From Sphingomonas horti (GTDB lineage: Bacteria; Pseudomonadota; Alphaproteobacteria; Sphingomonadales; Sphingomonadaceae), in contig NZ_WQMS01000016.1 in the NCBI RefSeq assembly GCF_009753715.1, forward strand, positions 248,001 through 312,000: a DNA stretch of 64,000 nt. Reading direction: 5' to 3'. The position numbers were made by a program, and so were the translations under genes. Below the pieces are notes generated by a model that worked only from the letters and a program-made list of their open reading frames with translations, did no database searches and was not told the DNA's origin. Below, piece by piece: positions 8,567-17,382 of this stretch. Every line of letters begins with the position of its first letter. Positions within the stretch are counted from its first letter, which is position 1.

Positions 8567-9421
8567 TCATCGACCGCGTCCGGTGAACTCCTTCAGATAC
8601 GCGTTGTCCGGCGACAGGATGACATTCGTGTCGGCGCTCTGCGAATTGAACGTCAGCCGGTACGACTGCATCGCCCTGTAGAACTCATAGAAGTCCGGGT
8701 CTTTCCCGAAGCTCGCCGCATAGGTGCGGGCGGCTTCCGCATCGGCTTCCGCGCGGATGATCTGCGCCTGCTTGCGGCCCTGGGCATCGATGGTCAGCGC
8801 TTCCTGCTCGCGCGCCGACCGCATCCGCTCGAACGCCGATTGCAGCGGCGACCCTTCCGGCAGATCGGTGCGCTTGATCCGCACGTCGATGATCTCCGCG
8901 CCGTACTGGCGCGCGACATGATCCAGGCCCTGCACGATCTCGTGCATCACGCGCGTGCGCTCGGGGCTGAGGAGCGCCGCCGCCGGCACCTTGCCGAGCT
9001 CGTTGCGCAGCGCCGAGCCGAGGATCGGGCGCAGCTGGTCGGCGACCTGCTGCTCGGTGCCCGCGGTCACATAGGTGCGCAGCGGATCGACGATGCGGAA
9101 GCGGGCATAGGCGTCGACGTTCATCCGCAGCTGGTCGGTCGACAGCACCTGCTGCTTTTCCATCGACACGTCCTGGACCCGCTTGTCCAGCCAGACGATC
9201 TGGTCGGCGAAGGGAATGCGCAGGATGATGCCGGCGCCGGTGCGGCCGAATTGCTCGCCCGGATGATAGCGGTTGAACACCCAGACCGGGTCGCCGAAGC
9301 GCACGATCACGCCCTGCCGCGTCTCCGGCACGACCGCGATCGTGCTGGCGAGCAGCACCAGCAGCGCGATCGCCGCGACCAGCAGCACGATCGGGTTGCG
9401 CCAGCTCAGCACCGGATTCAT
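8567..9421 (-). CDS. hflC: HflC, membrane protease regulator subunit
   Basis: A 284-residue SPFH/band-7 protein with one N-terminal transmembrane helix (residues 9-29) and the HflC-type motif PETRQGVIVRFGDPV. The SPFH domain is followed by a helical tail with FERMRSAREQEA and the ER/A-rich RAEADAEAARTY segment. HflC and HflK form the large cage around FtsH in the inner membrane and restrain its proteolysis. Its start overlaps the hflK stop by four bases, the normal coupling of the pair. Confidence 0.95.
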   Translation of the reverse strand: MNPVLSWRNPIVLLVAAIALLVLLASTIAVVPETRQGVIVRFGDPVWVFNRYHPGEQFGRTGAGIILRIPFADQIVWLDKRVQDVSMEKQQVLSTDQLRMNVDAYARFRIVDPLRTYVTAGTEQQVADQLRPILGSALRNELGKVPAAALLSPERTRVMHEIVQGLDHVARQYGAEIIDVRIKRTDLPEGSPLQSAFERMRSAREQEALTIDAQGRKQAQIIRAEADAEAARTYAASFGKDPDFYEFYRAMQSYRLTFNSQSADTNVILSPDNAYLKEFTGRGR

Positions 9422-10506
9422 TGCTGCGGCTCCTCGGCGGCGCGCGCCCGGGGCAGCCGGTCCAGCGGCAGGTAGGAACTCACGTTCGGCGCCTCGATTA
9501 TCGTCTTGTCGACCTTCGACAGCACGTCCTCCATCGCTTCGTAATACATGCGCCGCCGGGTCACTTCGGGGGCCAGCTTATACTGTTCATAGACCTTGTC
9601 GAACGCTGCCGCCTCGCCCTGGGCGCGGGCAGTGATCTGCTGCGCATAGGCGCGCGCCCCGTTCAGATAGGCGATCGCGTTCTGCTGCGCCGCCTGCACC
9701 TTCTTAAAGCTTTCGGTCACCTCGGCGGGCGGGTCGGCCTGCTTGATCGCGACGCCCTGGATGCGCACGCCGGAACGGTAGGTGTTCAGCAGCTCCTGCA
9801 TCCGCTGCGCCACCTGCGCCTCGACCCCGGTGCGGCCGGCGCCGATCGCGTCGTTCAGGCTGACGTTCGCCATCACCGCGCGCATCGCCGATTCGGCGAC
9901 TTCGCGGATCGTGTCTTCCGGCTCCTTCAGCTGGAACAGGAAAAGCGCGGGGTCGCTGATATTCCAGCGCACCGAATAGGCGAGGTCGACCAGGTTCTGG
10001 TCGCTGGTCAGCACCAGGTTCTGGCTGTCGCCCGCGGTCGAGCCGATGTCGATGGTGCGGATTTCCTCGATATTCTGCTTGATCACGCGGTCGATCGGGG
10101 CGGGGAAGCTGAAATTGACGCCCGGCGACATGGTGCCGGCATAGCGGCCCAGGCGCAGGATCACGCCGCGTTCGCGCGGGTCGATCGAATGGATGCTGGT
10201 CAGCAGGATCCACAGCGCCAGGAACAGCAGGATCGCATACAGCCAGATCGGCTTGCCGCCGAAGTCCGGCAGGCCGCCGCCGCCGAAGCGCTCGCGGCTG
10301 CGGCGCAGCAACTCGTCCAGCGCCGCGGGACCGGGCCGGTTGCCGCGCGGGCGCCCGCCCGATGGCGGGTTCCAGGGGTTGCGCGGACCGCCGCCATCGC
10401 CGTCCCCGCCACCGCTTCCGCCACCGCCGCGGCCGCCCCAGGGCCCGCCGCCGCCTTCGTTCAACATCGCGCCATGGGGCCTGAGCCACGCCGTCAGCTT
10501 GTTCAT
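9418..10506 (-). CDS. hflK: HflK, membrane protease regulator subunit
   Basis: A 362-residue SPFH protein. A very glycine-rich cytoplasmic N-terminus (residues 14-45) is typical of HflK, then one transmembrane helix (about 80-97), then the SPFH domain beginning IDPRERGVILRLG. The ATG at 10506 is chosen over an upstream TTG because AAAGGCGG lies just ahead of it. It works with HflC as the FtsH-regulating complex. The divergent mrp gene begins 75 bases away, so the gap must contain both promoters. Confidence 0.95.
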   Translation of the reverse strand: MNKLTAWLRPHGAMLNEGGGGPWGGRGGGGSGGGDGDGGGPRNPWNPPSGGRPRGNRPGPAALDELLRRSRERFGGGGLPDFGGKPIWLYAILLFLALWILLTSIHSIDPRERGVILRLGRYAGTMSPGVNFSFPAPIDRVIKQNIEEIRTIDIGSTAGDSQNLVLTSDQNLVDLAYSVRWNISDPALFLFQLKEPEDTIREVAESAMRAVMANVSLNDAIGAGRTGVEAQVAQRMQELLNTYRSGVRIQGVAIKQADPPAEVTESFKKVQAAQQNAIAYLNGARAYAQQITARAQGEAAAFDKVYEQYKLAPEVTRRRMYYEAMEDVLSKVDKTIIEAPNVSSYLPLDRLPRARAAEEPQQ

Positions 10507-10580
10507 GTCCGCCTTTATAGGGAGGGCCAATCAGAAAAACAGTGTTCCGTGCGCGGAACCACTCGCCTATCGGGGCAGGC

Positions 10581-11549
10581 ATGTCCAATCCCGACCGACT
10601 CCATGCCGCGATCGCCAGGATCGTCGGCAGCCGCGCCGCCGCGCCGCGCCTGACCGACGGCCGCGCCTCGCTGATCCTCGACGTGACCGGGCTCGACGCG
10701 AAGACGCGCGATGCGATGGCGGAGGCGGCCCGCCAGGCGCTGCTCGCGCTGCCCGAAGTGACCGAGGTCCGCATCGCGATGACCAGCGAGAAGCGCGAGC
10801 GGCGGCTGATCGCGGTCGGCTCCGGCAAGGGCGGGGTCGGCAAGTCGACGCTGGCCGCGAACCTCGCGATCGCGCTGCATCGCCTGGGCCGCAAGGTCGG
10901 GCTGGTCGACGCCGATATCTACGGCCCGTCGGTGCCGCGGCTGATGGGCGCGGAGGGGACGCGCCCGATGGCCGAGGATCAGAAATTGCTGCCGGTCGAG
11001 ACGCGCTTCGGCGTGCCGATCCTGTCGATGGGCCAGCTGGTGAAGCCGGGCCAGGCGATCGCGTGGCGCGGGCCGATGGCGGGCAATGCGCTCGGCCAGC
11101 TGATCGACGCGCAATGGGGCGATGCCGACACGCTGATCGTCGACCTGCCGCCCGGCACCGGCGACGTGCAGCTGTCGATGATCCAGAAATACAAGCCGGC
11201 CGGCGCGGTGATCGTCTCCACCCCGCAGGACCTGGCGCTGATCGATGCGGCCCGCGCGGTCGACCTGTTCGCGCAGGCAAACGTGCCGATTGTCGGCCTG
11301 GTCGAGAACATGGCCGGCTATGCCTGCCCCCATTGCGGCCAGGTCAGCGACCCGTTCGGCGCCGGCGGCGCCCAGGCCGCCGCGGCCGCGATGAGCCTGG
11401 ACTTTCTGGGCCGCGTGCCGCTGGAGATCGCGATCCGCCAGGCCAGCGACGCCGGCGAACCCCCGGCCGCCGACGACGGCTTTGCCGGCGAACCGTTCAG
11501 GGCGATCGCGGCCAAGGTCGCGGCGTGGCTGGATCGGGGCGCTGCCTGA
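10581..11549 (+). CDS. mrp: Mrp/NBP35 family iron-sulfur carrier ATPase
   Basis: A 322-residue P-loop ATPase of the ApbC/Mrp group, which carry and deliver Fe-S clusters. A short N-terminal DUF59-like region (residues 1-70) precedes the deviant Walker A GSGKGGVGKSTLA at about 81-93; the TLIVDLPPGTGD segment is Walker B; and ACPHCGQ holds the CxxC that binds the bridging cluster. The ATG at 10581 gives the usual family N-terminus; an upstream in-frame ATG would add 13 residues. The gene is followed 31 bases later by a CoA-binding protein on the same strand. Confidence 0.93.
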   Translation: MSNPDRLHAAIARIVGSRAAAPRLTDGRASLILDVTGLDAKTRDAMAEAARQALLALPEVTEVRIAMTSEKRERRLIAVGSGKGGVGKSTLAANLAIALHRLGRKVGLVDADIYGPSVPRLMGAEGTRPMAEDQKLLPVETRFGVPILSMGQLVKPGQAIAWRGPMAGNALGQLIDAQWGDADTLIVDLPPGTGDVQLSMIQKYKPAGAVIVSTPQDLALIDAARAVDLFAQANVPIVGLVENMAGYACPHCGQVSDPFGAGGAQAAAAAMSLDFLGRVPLEIAIRQASDAGEPPAADDGFAGEPFRAIAAKVAAWLDRGAA

Positions 11550-11580
11550 TCCGTTACACGTCTGAACCGGAGGACGAACA

Positions 11581-12018
11581 ATGCCCCTCACGCGTGATGA
11601 AGACATTGCCGAGCTCCTCCGGAGCACCCGCACCATCGCGCTGGTCGGCGCGTCCGACCGGCCCGATCGCCCCAGCTATGAAGTGATGGCGTTCCTGCAG
11701 CGCCACGGCTACCGCGTGATCCCGGTCAATCCGCAGATCACCGGCGAGCATGTCCATGGCGAATATGTCTGGCGGGAGCTGGCGCAGATCGGCGAGCCCA
11801 TTGACATGGTCGACATCTTCCGCCGCCCCCAGGCGGCCGGCGAAGCGGTCGACGAAGCCATCGCCGCCGGCGCGAAGGCGGTCTGGATGCAATTGGGCGT
11901 CATCAACGAGGAAGCCGCCGCCCGCGCCGAATCCGCCGGCCTGAAGGTCGTGATGGACCGCTGCCCGAAAATCGAAATCGCCCGGATGCGGCTGCCCCGG
12001 ATCGAGCAATTCGCTTAG
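11581..12018 (+). CDS. CoA-binding domain protein (YccU-like)
   Basis: A 145-residue Rossmann-fold protein of the stand-alone CoA-binding family related to succinyl-CoA synthetase alpha. The N-terminal IALVGASDRPDRPSYEV motif is the glycine loop; NPQITGEHVHG, DMVDIFRRPQ and WMQLGVINEEA are conserved family blocks; a Cys follows near the end (VMDRCPKIE). Family members bind CoA and can be disulfide-linked to it. A good ribosome site (GGAGG) precedes the ATG. Its stop overlaps the end of the convergent hicB gene by four bases. Confidence 0.9.
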   Translation: MPLTRDEDIAELLRSTRTIALVGASDRPDRPSYEVMAFLQRHGYRVIPVNPQITGEHVHGEYVWRELAQIGEPIDMVDIFRRPQAAGEAVDEAIAAGAKAVWMQLGVINEEAAARAESAGLKVVMDRCPKIEIARMRLPRIEQFA

Positions 12019-12242
12019 GCGGCGCGGAACGCGTAAATGGCCGGCCGATAGCGCGGCTCGGGGATCGGATCACCGTTCGCGCGTGCGCTTTCGAGCCACA
12101 GGTCGATCAATTCCTCGGCCTTGCTCAACGCTTCGGCGCGGGTTGAGCCGAACGTGGTGCACGGCTCAAGATCGGGAATGTCCGCGACCCAGGCCTGCTC
12201 CTCGTCGGACCAGAAAAGATTGATATGATAAGTCGAGTTCAC
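12015..12242 (-). CDS. hicB: HicB family antitoxin
   Basis: A 75-residue HicB_like protein. The partial RNase H fold is recognisable from INLFWSDEEQAWVADIPDLEPCTTFGSTRAEALSKAEE, in which aspartate-rich strands are followed by the amphipathic helix. No separate C-terminal DNA-binding domain is present, so this is the short form. The GTG start overlaps the upstream hicA stop (GTGA), the usual operon arrangement in which the toxin precedes the antitoxin. The antitoxin frame is intact although the toxin frame is not. Confidence 0.88.
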   Translation of the reverse strand: MNSTYHINLFWSDEEQAWVADIPDLEPCTTFGSTRAEALSKAEELIDLWLESARANGDPIPEPRYRPAIYAFRAA

Positions 12243-12487
12243 GCTTCACGATCCAATCCGTGCCGCACGATCATAGCACGAGCCTGCCTGAGCTGATAGC
12301 CGCGGGCGTCCTTACCGTCCGGTTCGATCGGCAGCGGCCGCGACGCACCCTTGTGTTGATAAATGTGGTGACTGCCGCGCACGCGTTCCAGACGCCAGCC
12401 CTAGGCTTCGAGCACGGAGCGGAATTCCGCGAAGGTCAGCTTCTGTCCATCAAGGCAGCGGCGGATGAGTTTATCGATCTGCGACAA
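12239..12487 (-). pseudogene. hicA: HicA mRNA-interferase toxin, interrupted by in-frame TAG
   Basis: Read on the minus strand from TTG at 12487, the frame gives LSQIDKLIRRCLDGQKLTFA...RSVLEA, then TAG (12403-12401, codon 29), then GWRLERVRGSHHIYQHKG...QLRQARAMIVRHGLDREA and TGA. The part after the amber codon contains the HicA signature GSHHIY with the catalytic His and the family C-terminus. GGAG sits 7 bases before the TTG. A single base change in a Tyr codon would create the TAG, so this looks like recent one-step inactivation, unless amber is suppressed. No start codon near the signature would restore a full toxin. Confidence 0.85.
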
Positions 12488-12566
12488 GAGGGTTCTCCAT
12501 GCGAGGGGAACGACCCACTAGGAGCAGTTCGAAGCCGATTGAATCGGGAACGTTGTAGCTGCGCTG

Positions 12567-14090
12567 TCACACAACATTTTCCAGCAGCCGCTCCCGCGCG
12601 ATCTTCTCGCGCCACACCAGCGGCGCGGTGTGGTGGACGCTCTCGCCGGTCGCGTCGACGGCGACCGTCACGGGCATGTCCTTCACGTCGAACTCGTAGA
12701 TGGCTTCCATGCCCAAGTCTTCGAAGCCGACCACCTTCGACGCCTTGATCGCCCGCGCCACCAGATAGGCCGCGCCGCCGACCGCCATCAGATACGCCGC
12801 CTTGTGGTCCCTGATCGCCTCGATCGCGATGGGCCCACGCTCCGCCTTGCCGACCATCGCCAGCAGGCCCTGCTCCAGCATCATACGCGTGAACTTGTCC
12901 ATCCGCGTCGCCGTGGTCGGGCCCGCGGGGCCGACGACTTCGCCCTGCACCGGATCGACCGGTCCGACATAATAGATCACGCGGCCCTTGAACTCGACCG
13001 GCAGCTCCTCGCCCCGGCTCAGCATGTCCTGGATGCGCTTGTGGGCGGCGTCGCGGCCGGTCAGCATCTTGCCGTTCAGCAGCAAGCGGGCGCCCGGCTT
13101 CCAGCTCGCGACGATCTCCGGCGTCAGCGTGTCGAGGTCGACGCGGATCGCTTCCTTGCTCGGCGTCCACTGCACCTTCGGCCATTCGTCGAGGCTCGGC
13201 GGCTCCAGATAGGCCGGCCCCGATCCGTCGAGGTGGAAATGCGCGTGCCGGGTCGCCGCGCAATTGGGGATCATGGCGATCGGCTTCGACGCCGCATGCG
13301 TCGGCCAGTCCATGATCTTCACGTCCAGGATCGTGGACAGGCCCCCCAGCCCCTGCGCGCCGATGCCGAGCGCGTTGACCTTGTCGAAAATCTCGATCCG
13401 CAGCTCCTCGATCTTGTTGGCGGGTCCGCGCGCCTTCAGCTGCGCCATGTCGATATCGCCCATCAGCGATTCCTTGGCGAGCAACATCGCCTTTTCGGCC
13501 GTGCCGCCGATGCCGATGCCCAGCATCCCCGGCGGGCACCAGCCGGCGCCCATTTGCGGCACCGTCTCCAGCACCCAGTCGACGATCGAATCGCTGGGGT
13601 TCAGCATCTTGAACTTGGACTTGTTCTCGGACCCGCCGCCCTTGGCCGCGACGATCACCTCGACATGATGCCCCGGCACCATCTCGACATGCAGCACGGA
13701 CGGCGTGTTGTCCTTCGTATTGACGCGCGAAAAGGCCGGATCGCGCAGGATCGACGCGCGCAGCCGGTTGTCCGGGTGCAGATAGGCCCGCCGCACGCCC
13801 TCGTCGATCACCTCCTGCAGCGACCTGTCCGACTGCAGCCGGCAGTCCTGCCCCCATTTGACGAACACGGTGACGATGCCCGTATCCTGGCAGATCGGCC
13901 GATGCCCCTCCGCGCACATGCGGCTGTTGGTCAGGATCTGCGCGATCGCATCCTTCGCGGCCGGCGACACCTCGGCCTCATAGGCCGCGCCCAGGGCCCG
14001 GATATAATCCATCGGATGGTAGTAGGAGATATACTGGAGCGCGTCGGCCACGCTCTCGATCAGATCGGCTTCGCGGATGGTGGTCGTCAT
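12567..14090 (-). CDS. Class I (iron-sulfur) fumarate hydratase
   Basis: A 507-residue FumA/B-type fumarase converting fumarate and malate in the TCA cycle with an oxygen-sensitive [4Fe-4S] cluster. The N-terminal domain carries ICQDTGIVTVFVKWG and the cluster Cys regions (RPICQDTG, GWCPPGMLGIGIGGT, IPNCAATRH); the C-terminal beta domain includes GPTTATRMDKFT and YYVGPVDPVQGEVVGPAGPT. N- and C-domains are fused in one chain, at normal length. It is a single gene with no other TCA gene nearby. The ATG at 14090 gives the usual family N-terminus. Confidence 0.95.
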   Translation of the reverse strand: MTTTIREADLIESVADALQYISYYHPMDYIRALGAAYEAEVSPAAKDAIAQILTNSRMCAEGHRPICQDTGIVTVFVKWGQDCRLQSDRSLQEVIDEGVRRAYLHPDNRLRASILRDPAFSRVNTKDNTPSVLHVEMVPGHHVEVIVAAKGGGSENKSKFKMLNPSDSIVDWVLETVPQMGAGWCPPGMLGIGIGGTAEKAMLLAKESLMGDIDMAQLKARGPANKIEELRIEIFDKVNALGIGAQGLGGLSTILDVKIMDWPTHAASKPIAMIPNCAATRHAHFHLDGSGPAYLEPPSLDEWPKVQWTPSKEAIRVDLDTLTPEIVASWKPGARLLLNGKMLTGRDAAHKRIQDMLSRGEELPVEFKGRVIYYVGPVDPVQGEVVGPAGPTTATRMDKFTRMMLEQGLLAMVGKAERGPIAIEAIRDHKAAYLMAVGGAAYLVARAIKASKVVGFEDLGMEAIYEFDVKDMPVTVAVDATGESVHHTAPLVWREKIARERLLENVV

Positions 14091-14174
14091 GCGCGCCCCC
14101 TCGCACAGCTTGCGCGCCCCTTCTAGGGGATGTGCTGAGAAAACCGGAACGTCCGCAGGAGGTAGGTTCCCTTC

Positions 14175-14657
14175 TTAGAGGACCCAGCGCACGTCTCGGT
14201 AAAGCAGGAATAGACCGCCACCCTCATCGCGTGGGGGACGATAAGCGCCTACTGCACCACATATCCGAGCGGTAACAGCCGTCAGTTCCCAACCGAGCCC
14301 GTTTAGGTCATCGTCCTCAACGTAGCCGCTCGTTAATTCTTCTATGCCGTGATCTTCGCCGAAAGAGCGCGCCCGTTGAGCTTCCTCGATACAATCTGCT
14401 GGCCAATGCGAGTTGGCCCAGGCCCAAAGCCAATTTCCGGCATTCTGACTAGTGGTTCCGACAACCTGAATATCGGCGACAACTTTCGCACGACCATTTT
14501 CCGAAAACGTCAATTGGCGCGCCGCCAGATCGTAGTCATATCGCGGCCAGCTATTTAATCGAAATTGCTCCTTCAGCCTCGCGTTTTGTTCCTGAAGGAT
14601 ATGGACAGCATCGTGCCGCCATTTGGCATACCAGTCAGGATTGTTCGTCTTGGCCAT
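14175..14657 (-). CDS. Hypothetical protein, probably DUF6882-like
   Basis: A 160-residue soluble protein. The central block RYDYDLAARQLTFSENGRAKVVADIQVVG followed by GNWLWAWANSHWP resembles the Trp-rich core of DUF6882 proteins, judged from memory. Function unknown. Base composition is lower than that of its neighbours (31 of 60 G+C in 14521-14580), which suggests acquired DNA. It lies between the fumarase and another small unplaced protein, both on the same strand. The ATG has only a weak ribosome site. Confidence 0.6.
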   Translation of the reverse strand: MAKTNNPDWYAKWRHDAVHILQEQNARLKEQFRLNSWPRYDYDLAARQLTFSENGRAKVVADIQVVGTTSQNAGNWLWAWANSHWPADCIEEAQRARSFGEDHGIEELTSGYVEDDDLNGLGWELTAVTARICGAVGAYRPPRDEGGGLFLLYRDVRWVL

Positions 14658-14715
14658 CTCGTGACGCTTAGCGGTATGGGAGGCGTTTCGCTATTGGGTC
14701 GAAAACCGCCATCCC

Positions 14716-15033
14716 TCACTCCAGCATCTTCCGTTTCGCATCCACCCACGCCTTGCCCTCGTCGCCGCCCCAGAGCAGCCAGGCGATATAGCCGGCGGAA
14801 GGCCGCCCCGGGTCGGCCCAGAAGCGGCCCTGCTTGTCGACCGCGTGGCGGGCGAAATAGCTGTACATGGACTTGATGTCCTTCGGCTCCAGCGGCTCGC
14901 GGGCGATCAGCTGCTTGGCGCGGGCGACGCCAACATGGGTCCCGCCGCGGCCGTACTCAGCGCGCAGTTCGAGCCCGCGCGCGGCATTCCCCGCCATTTT
15001 CTTTGTCGGCACGAAACAGACGGATTTCGGCAT
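14716..15033 (-). CDS. Small basic protein of unknown function
   Basis: A 105-residue protein starting MPKSVCFVPTKKMAGNAARG. The ATG at 15033 has AAGGAAA six bases ahead and is preferred; the longer open frame upstream looks non-coding. The pattern GLELRAEYGRGGTHVGVARAKQL...SMYSYFARHAVDKQGRFW...PSAGYIAWLLWGGDEGKAW resembles a short domain I recall from phage and plasmid-encoded proteins, where it occurs alone or fused to others. No function is known to me. It is followed at 14657 by the DUF6882-like gene. Confidence 0.6.
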   Translation of the reverse strand: MPKSVCFVPTKKMAGNAARGLELRAEYGRGGTHVGVARAKQLIAREPLEPKDIKSMYSYFARHAVDKQGRFWADPGRPSAGYIAWLLWGGDEGKAWVDAKRKMLE

Positions 15034-15448
15034 CTGGTTTCCTTCGGGCCGCCGGCGAGCCTTCCTCTGTGCGGGCCGGATAATCCACAGGAATTTGAAA
15101 CGGACGCACACGCCACCGGAACGGTCGGGAAACGGCTCGTAATCCTCTCTCTCCCCGACCTCGGTTCGGCGATGAAACGAATCTTTCCAGCGACGAAATG
15201 CAGGGCAGCCAAAGCATTTACCGTCTTGCTTCCCGACCCCGCTTGGCACACTATCCCTAGCGTTCACATCGGGGGCTCACACAAGACGTGGTATTCACCG
15301 CGCGCGACACATATCGCGTGCGTGGGAGATTCACGCCCTGTGGAACACGGGGAACAGGCGCTTTTCGCCGGCCCGGAAGAGCCCTCGAGGTGATACCAAA
15401 GGGATAGCTTGCCCGAATCGAACGGATCGGGAACATTGGAGGGCGCAT
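15034..15448. other. Gene-free stretch upstream of nrdA with candidate regulatory repeats
   Basis: About 415 bases without a convincing gene; the open frames here lack family-like sequence. The part nearest nrdA carries several ACAC-containing stretches: ACACAAGACGTGGT at 15279-15292 and ACACATATCGCGTG at 15307-15320. They loosely resemble halves of the NrdR box (ACAC, AT-rich centre, GTGT) that represses ribonucleotide reductase genes, but neither matches well. The nrdA promoter must lie here. I see no hairpin or riboswitch-like structure. Confidence 0.4.
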
Positions 15449-17335
15449 ATGGATTTCAGGGACACGCAGGAGGCCGACGTGAGCGCCACCACCGTCGAGG
15501 CCGCGACCACCGCCACCGGCAGCGGCAGCAGCGAGGTCCGCGCGCGCCCCTTCCCGGTCGAGGTCGATCACAGCCGCGATTCGCTGCTGACCGAATTTGG
15601 CAAGGAAACGCTGAAGGACCGCTACCTGCTGCCCGGCGAATCCTACCAGGACCTGTTCGTGCGCGTCGCCTCTGCCTATGCCGACGATGCGGCGCACGCG
15701 CAGCGGCTCTACGACTATATCTCGCGCCTGTGGTTCATGCCGGCGACGCCGGTGCTGTCGAACGGCGGCACGGGACGCGGCCTGCCGATTTCCTGCTATC
15801 TGAACTCGGTCGACGACAGCCTGGAAGGCATCGTCAACACCTGGAACGAGAATGTGTGGCTCGCCTCGCGCGGCGGCGGCATCGGCACCTATTGGGGCAG
15901 CGTGCGCGGCATCGGCGAGCCGGTCGGCCTGAACGGCAAGACCAGCGGCATCATCCCGTTCGTGCGCGTGATGGATTCGCTGACGCTGGCGATCAGCCAG
16001 GGCAGCCTGCGCCGCGGGTCGGCTGCCTGCTATCTCGATATCTCGCACCCGGAGATCGAGGAGTTCCTCGAAATCCGCAAGCCCTCGGGCGACTTCAACC
16101 GCAAGGCGCTGAACCTGCACCATGGCGTGCTGATCACCGATGCGTTCATGGAAGCGGTGCGCGACGGGACGGAGTGGGTGCTGCGCTCGCCGAAGGACGG
16201 GTCGGAGCGCGGCAGCGTCGATGCGCGCTCGCTGTTCCAGAAATTGGTCGAGACCCGGCTTGCGACCGGCGAGCCGTATATCGTCTTTGCCGACCATGTG
16301 AACAAGGCGATGCCGCGCCACCACCAGGAGCTTGGCCTCAAGGTCTCGACCTCGAACCTCTGCTCCGAAATCACGCTGCCGACCGGGCGCGACCATCTGG
16401 GCAACGACCGCACCGCCGTCTGCTGCCTGTCGTCCCTGAACCTCGAGACCTGGGACGAGTGGAACGGCGACAAGCAGTTCATCGAGGACGTGATGCGCTT
16501 CCTCGACAACGTCCTGACCGATTACATCGACCGCGCGCCCGACGAGATGGCGCGGGCCAAGTACAGCGCCGGGCGCGAGCGCTCGGTCGGTCTTGGCGTG
16601 ATGGGCTATCACTCGTTCCTGCAGGCGCGCGGCATCCCGTTCGAATCGGCGATGGCGAAGTCGTGGAACCTGAAGATGTTCAAGCACATCCGCGCCAAGG
16701 CCGACGAAGCCTCGATGCTGCTGGCGACCGAGCGCGGGCCGTGCCCGGACGCGGCGGAGCGCGGCGTGATGGAGCGGTTCAGCTGCAAGATGGCGATCGC
16801 GCCGACCGCGTCGATCTCGATCATCTGCGGCGGCACCTCCGCCTGCATCGAGCCGATCCCGGCCAACATCTACACCCACAAGACGCTGTCGGGCAGCTTC
16901 TCGATCCGCAATCCGTACCTGGAGAAATTGCTGGTCGACAAGTCGAAGAACTCGGACGCGGTGTGGAGCTCGATCCTGGAAAAGGGCGGCTCGGTCCAGC
17001 ATCTCGACTTCCTGACCCAGGAAGAAAAGGACGTGTACAAGACCAGCTTCGAGATCGACCAGCGCTGGCTGATCGAGCTCGCCGCCGATCGCACGCCTTT
17101 CATCGACCAGTCCGCCTCGCTGAACCTGTTCATCCCGGCCGATGTCGAGAAATGGGACCTGCTGATGCTCCACTTCCGCGCCTGGGAGCTCGGCATCAAA
17201 TCGCTCTACTATCTCCGCTCCAAGTCGGTGCAGCGCGCCGGCTTCGCGGGCGGCGTGGAAGCCGACAACACGCCCGACCTGCGCCAGATCGAGGTCGAGG
17301 CGAAGGATTACGACGAATGCCTGGCCTGCCAGTGA
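15449..17335 (+). CDS. nrdA: Ribonucleoside-diphosphate reductase, alpha subunit (class I)
   Basis: A 628-residue catalytic subunit that reduces NDPs to dNDPs. Active-site cysteines are in ISCYLN, NLCSEI and AVCCLSS; the C-terminal redox pair is CLACQ at the extreme end. The N-terminal ATP-cone of many NrdA proteins is absent: residues 1-40 are low-complexity Thr/Ser/Ala, and the catalytic fold starts at about residue 45. GGAGG lies five bases before the ATG. The beta subunit gene is 4.7 kb downstream rather than adjacent. Confidence 0.95.
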   Translation: MDFRDTQEADVSATTVEAATTATGSGSSEVRARPFPVEVDHSRDSLLTEFGKETLKDRYLLPGESYQDLFVRVASAYADDAAHAQRLYDYISRLWFMPATPVLSNGGTGRGLPISCYLNSVDDSLEGIVNTWNENVWLASRGGGIGTYWGSVRGIGEPVGLNGKTSGIIPFVRVMDSLTLAISQGSLRRGSAACYLDISHPEIEEFLEIRKPSGDFNRKALNLHHGVLITDAFMEAVRDGTEWVLRSPKDGSERGSVDARSLFQKLVETRLATGEPYIVFADHVNKAMPRHHQELGLKVSTSNLCSEITLPTGRDHLGNDRTAVCCLSSLNLETWDEWNGDKQFIEDVMRFLDNVLTDYIDRAPDEMARAKYSAGRERSVGLGVMGYHSFLQARGIPFESAMAKSWNLKMFKHIRAKADEASMLLATERGPCPDAAERGVMERFSCKMAIAPTASISIICGGTSACIEPIPANIYTHKTLSGSFSIRNPYLEKLLVDKSKNSDAVWSSILEKGGSVQHLDFLTQEEKDVYKTSFEIDQRWLIELAADRTPFIDQSASLNLFIPADVEKWDLLMLHFRAWELGIKSLYYLRSKSVQRAGFAGGVEADNTPDLRQIEVEAKDYDECLACQ

Positions 17336-17382
17336 CGCGCTGGTGCACCGACCGGTTTCCGCCTTTCCGGGCGAGCTGATCG

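Noticed and set aside
6885-8681. A 598-codon open frame antisense to the Do-type protease
   Set aside because: It is a by-product of high-G+C codon bias; the opposite strand encodes a complete protease with catalytic triad, and the antisense translation has only biased Arg/Ala/Gln/Asp composition. Many similar long antisense frames elsewhere were dropped for the same reason.
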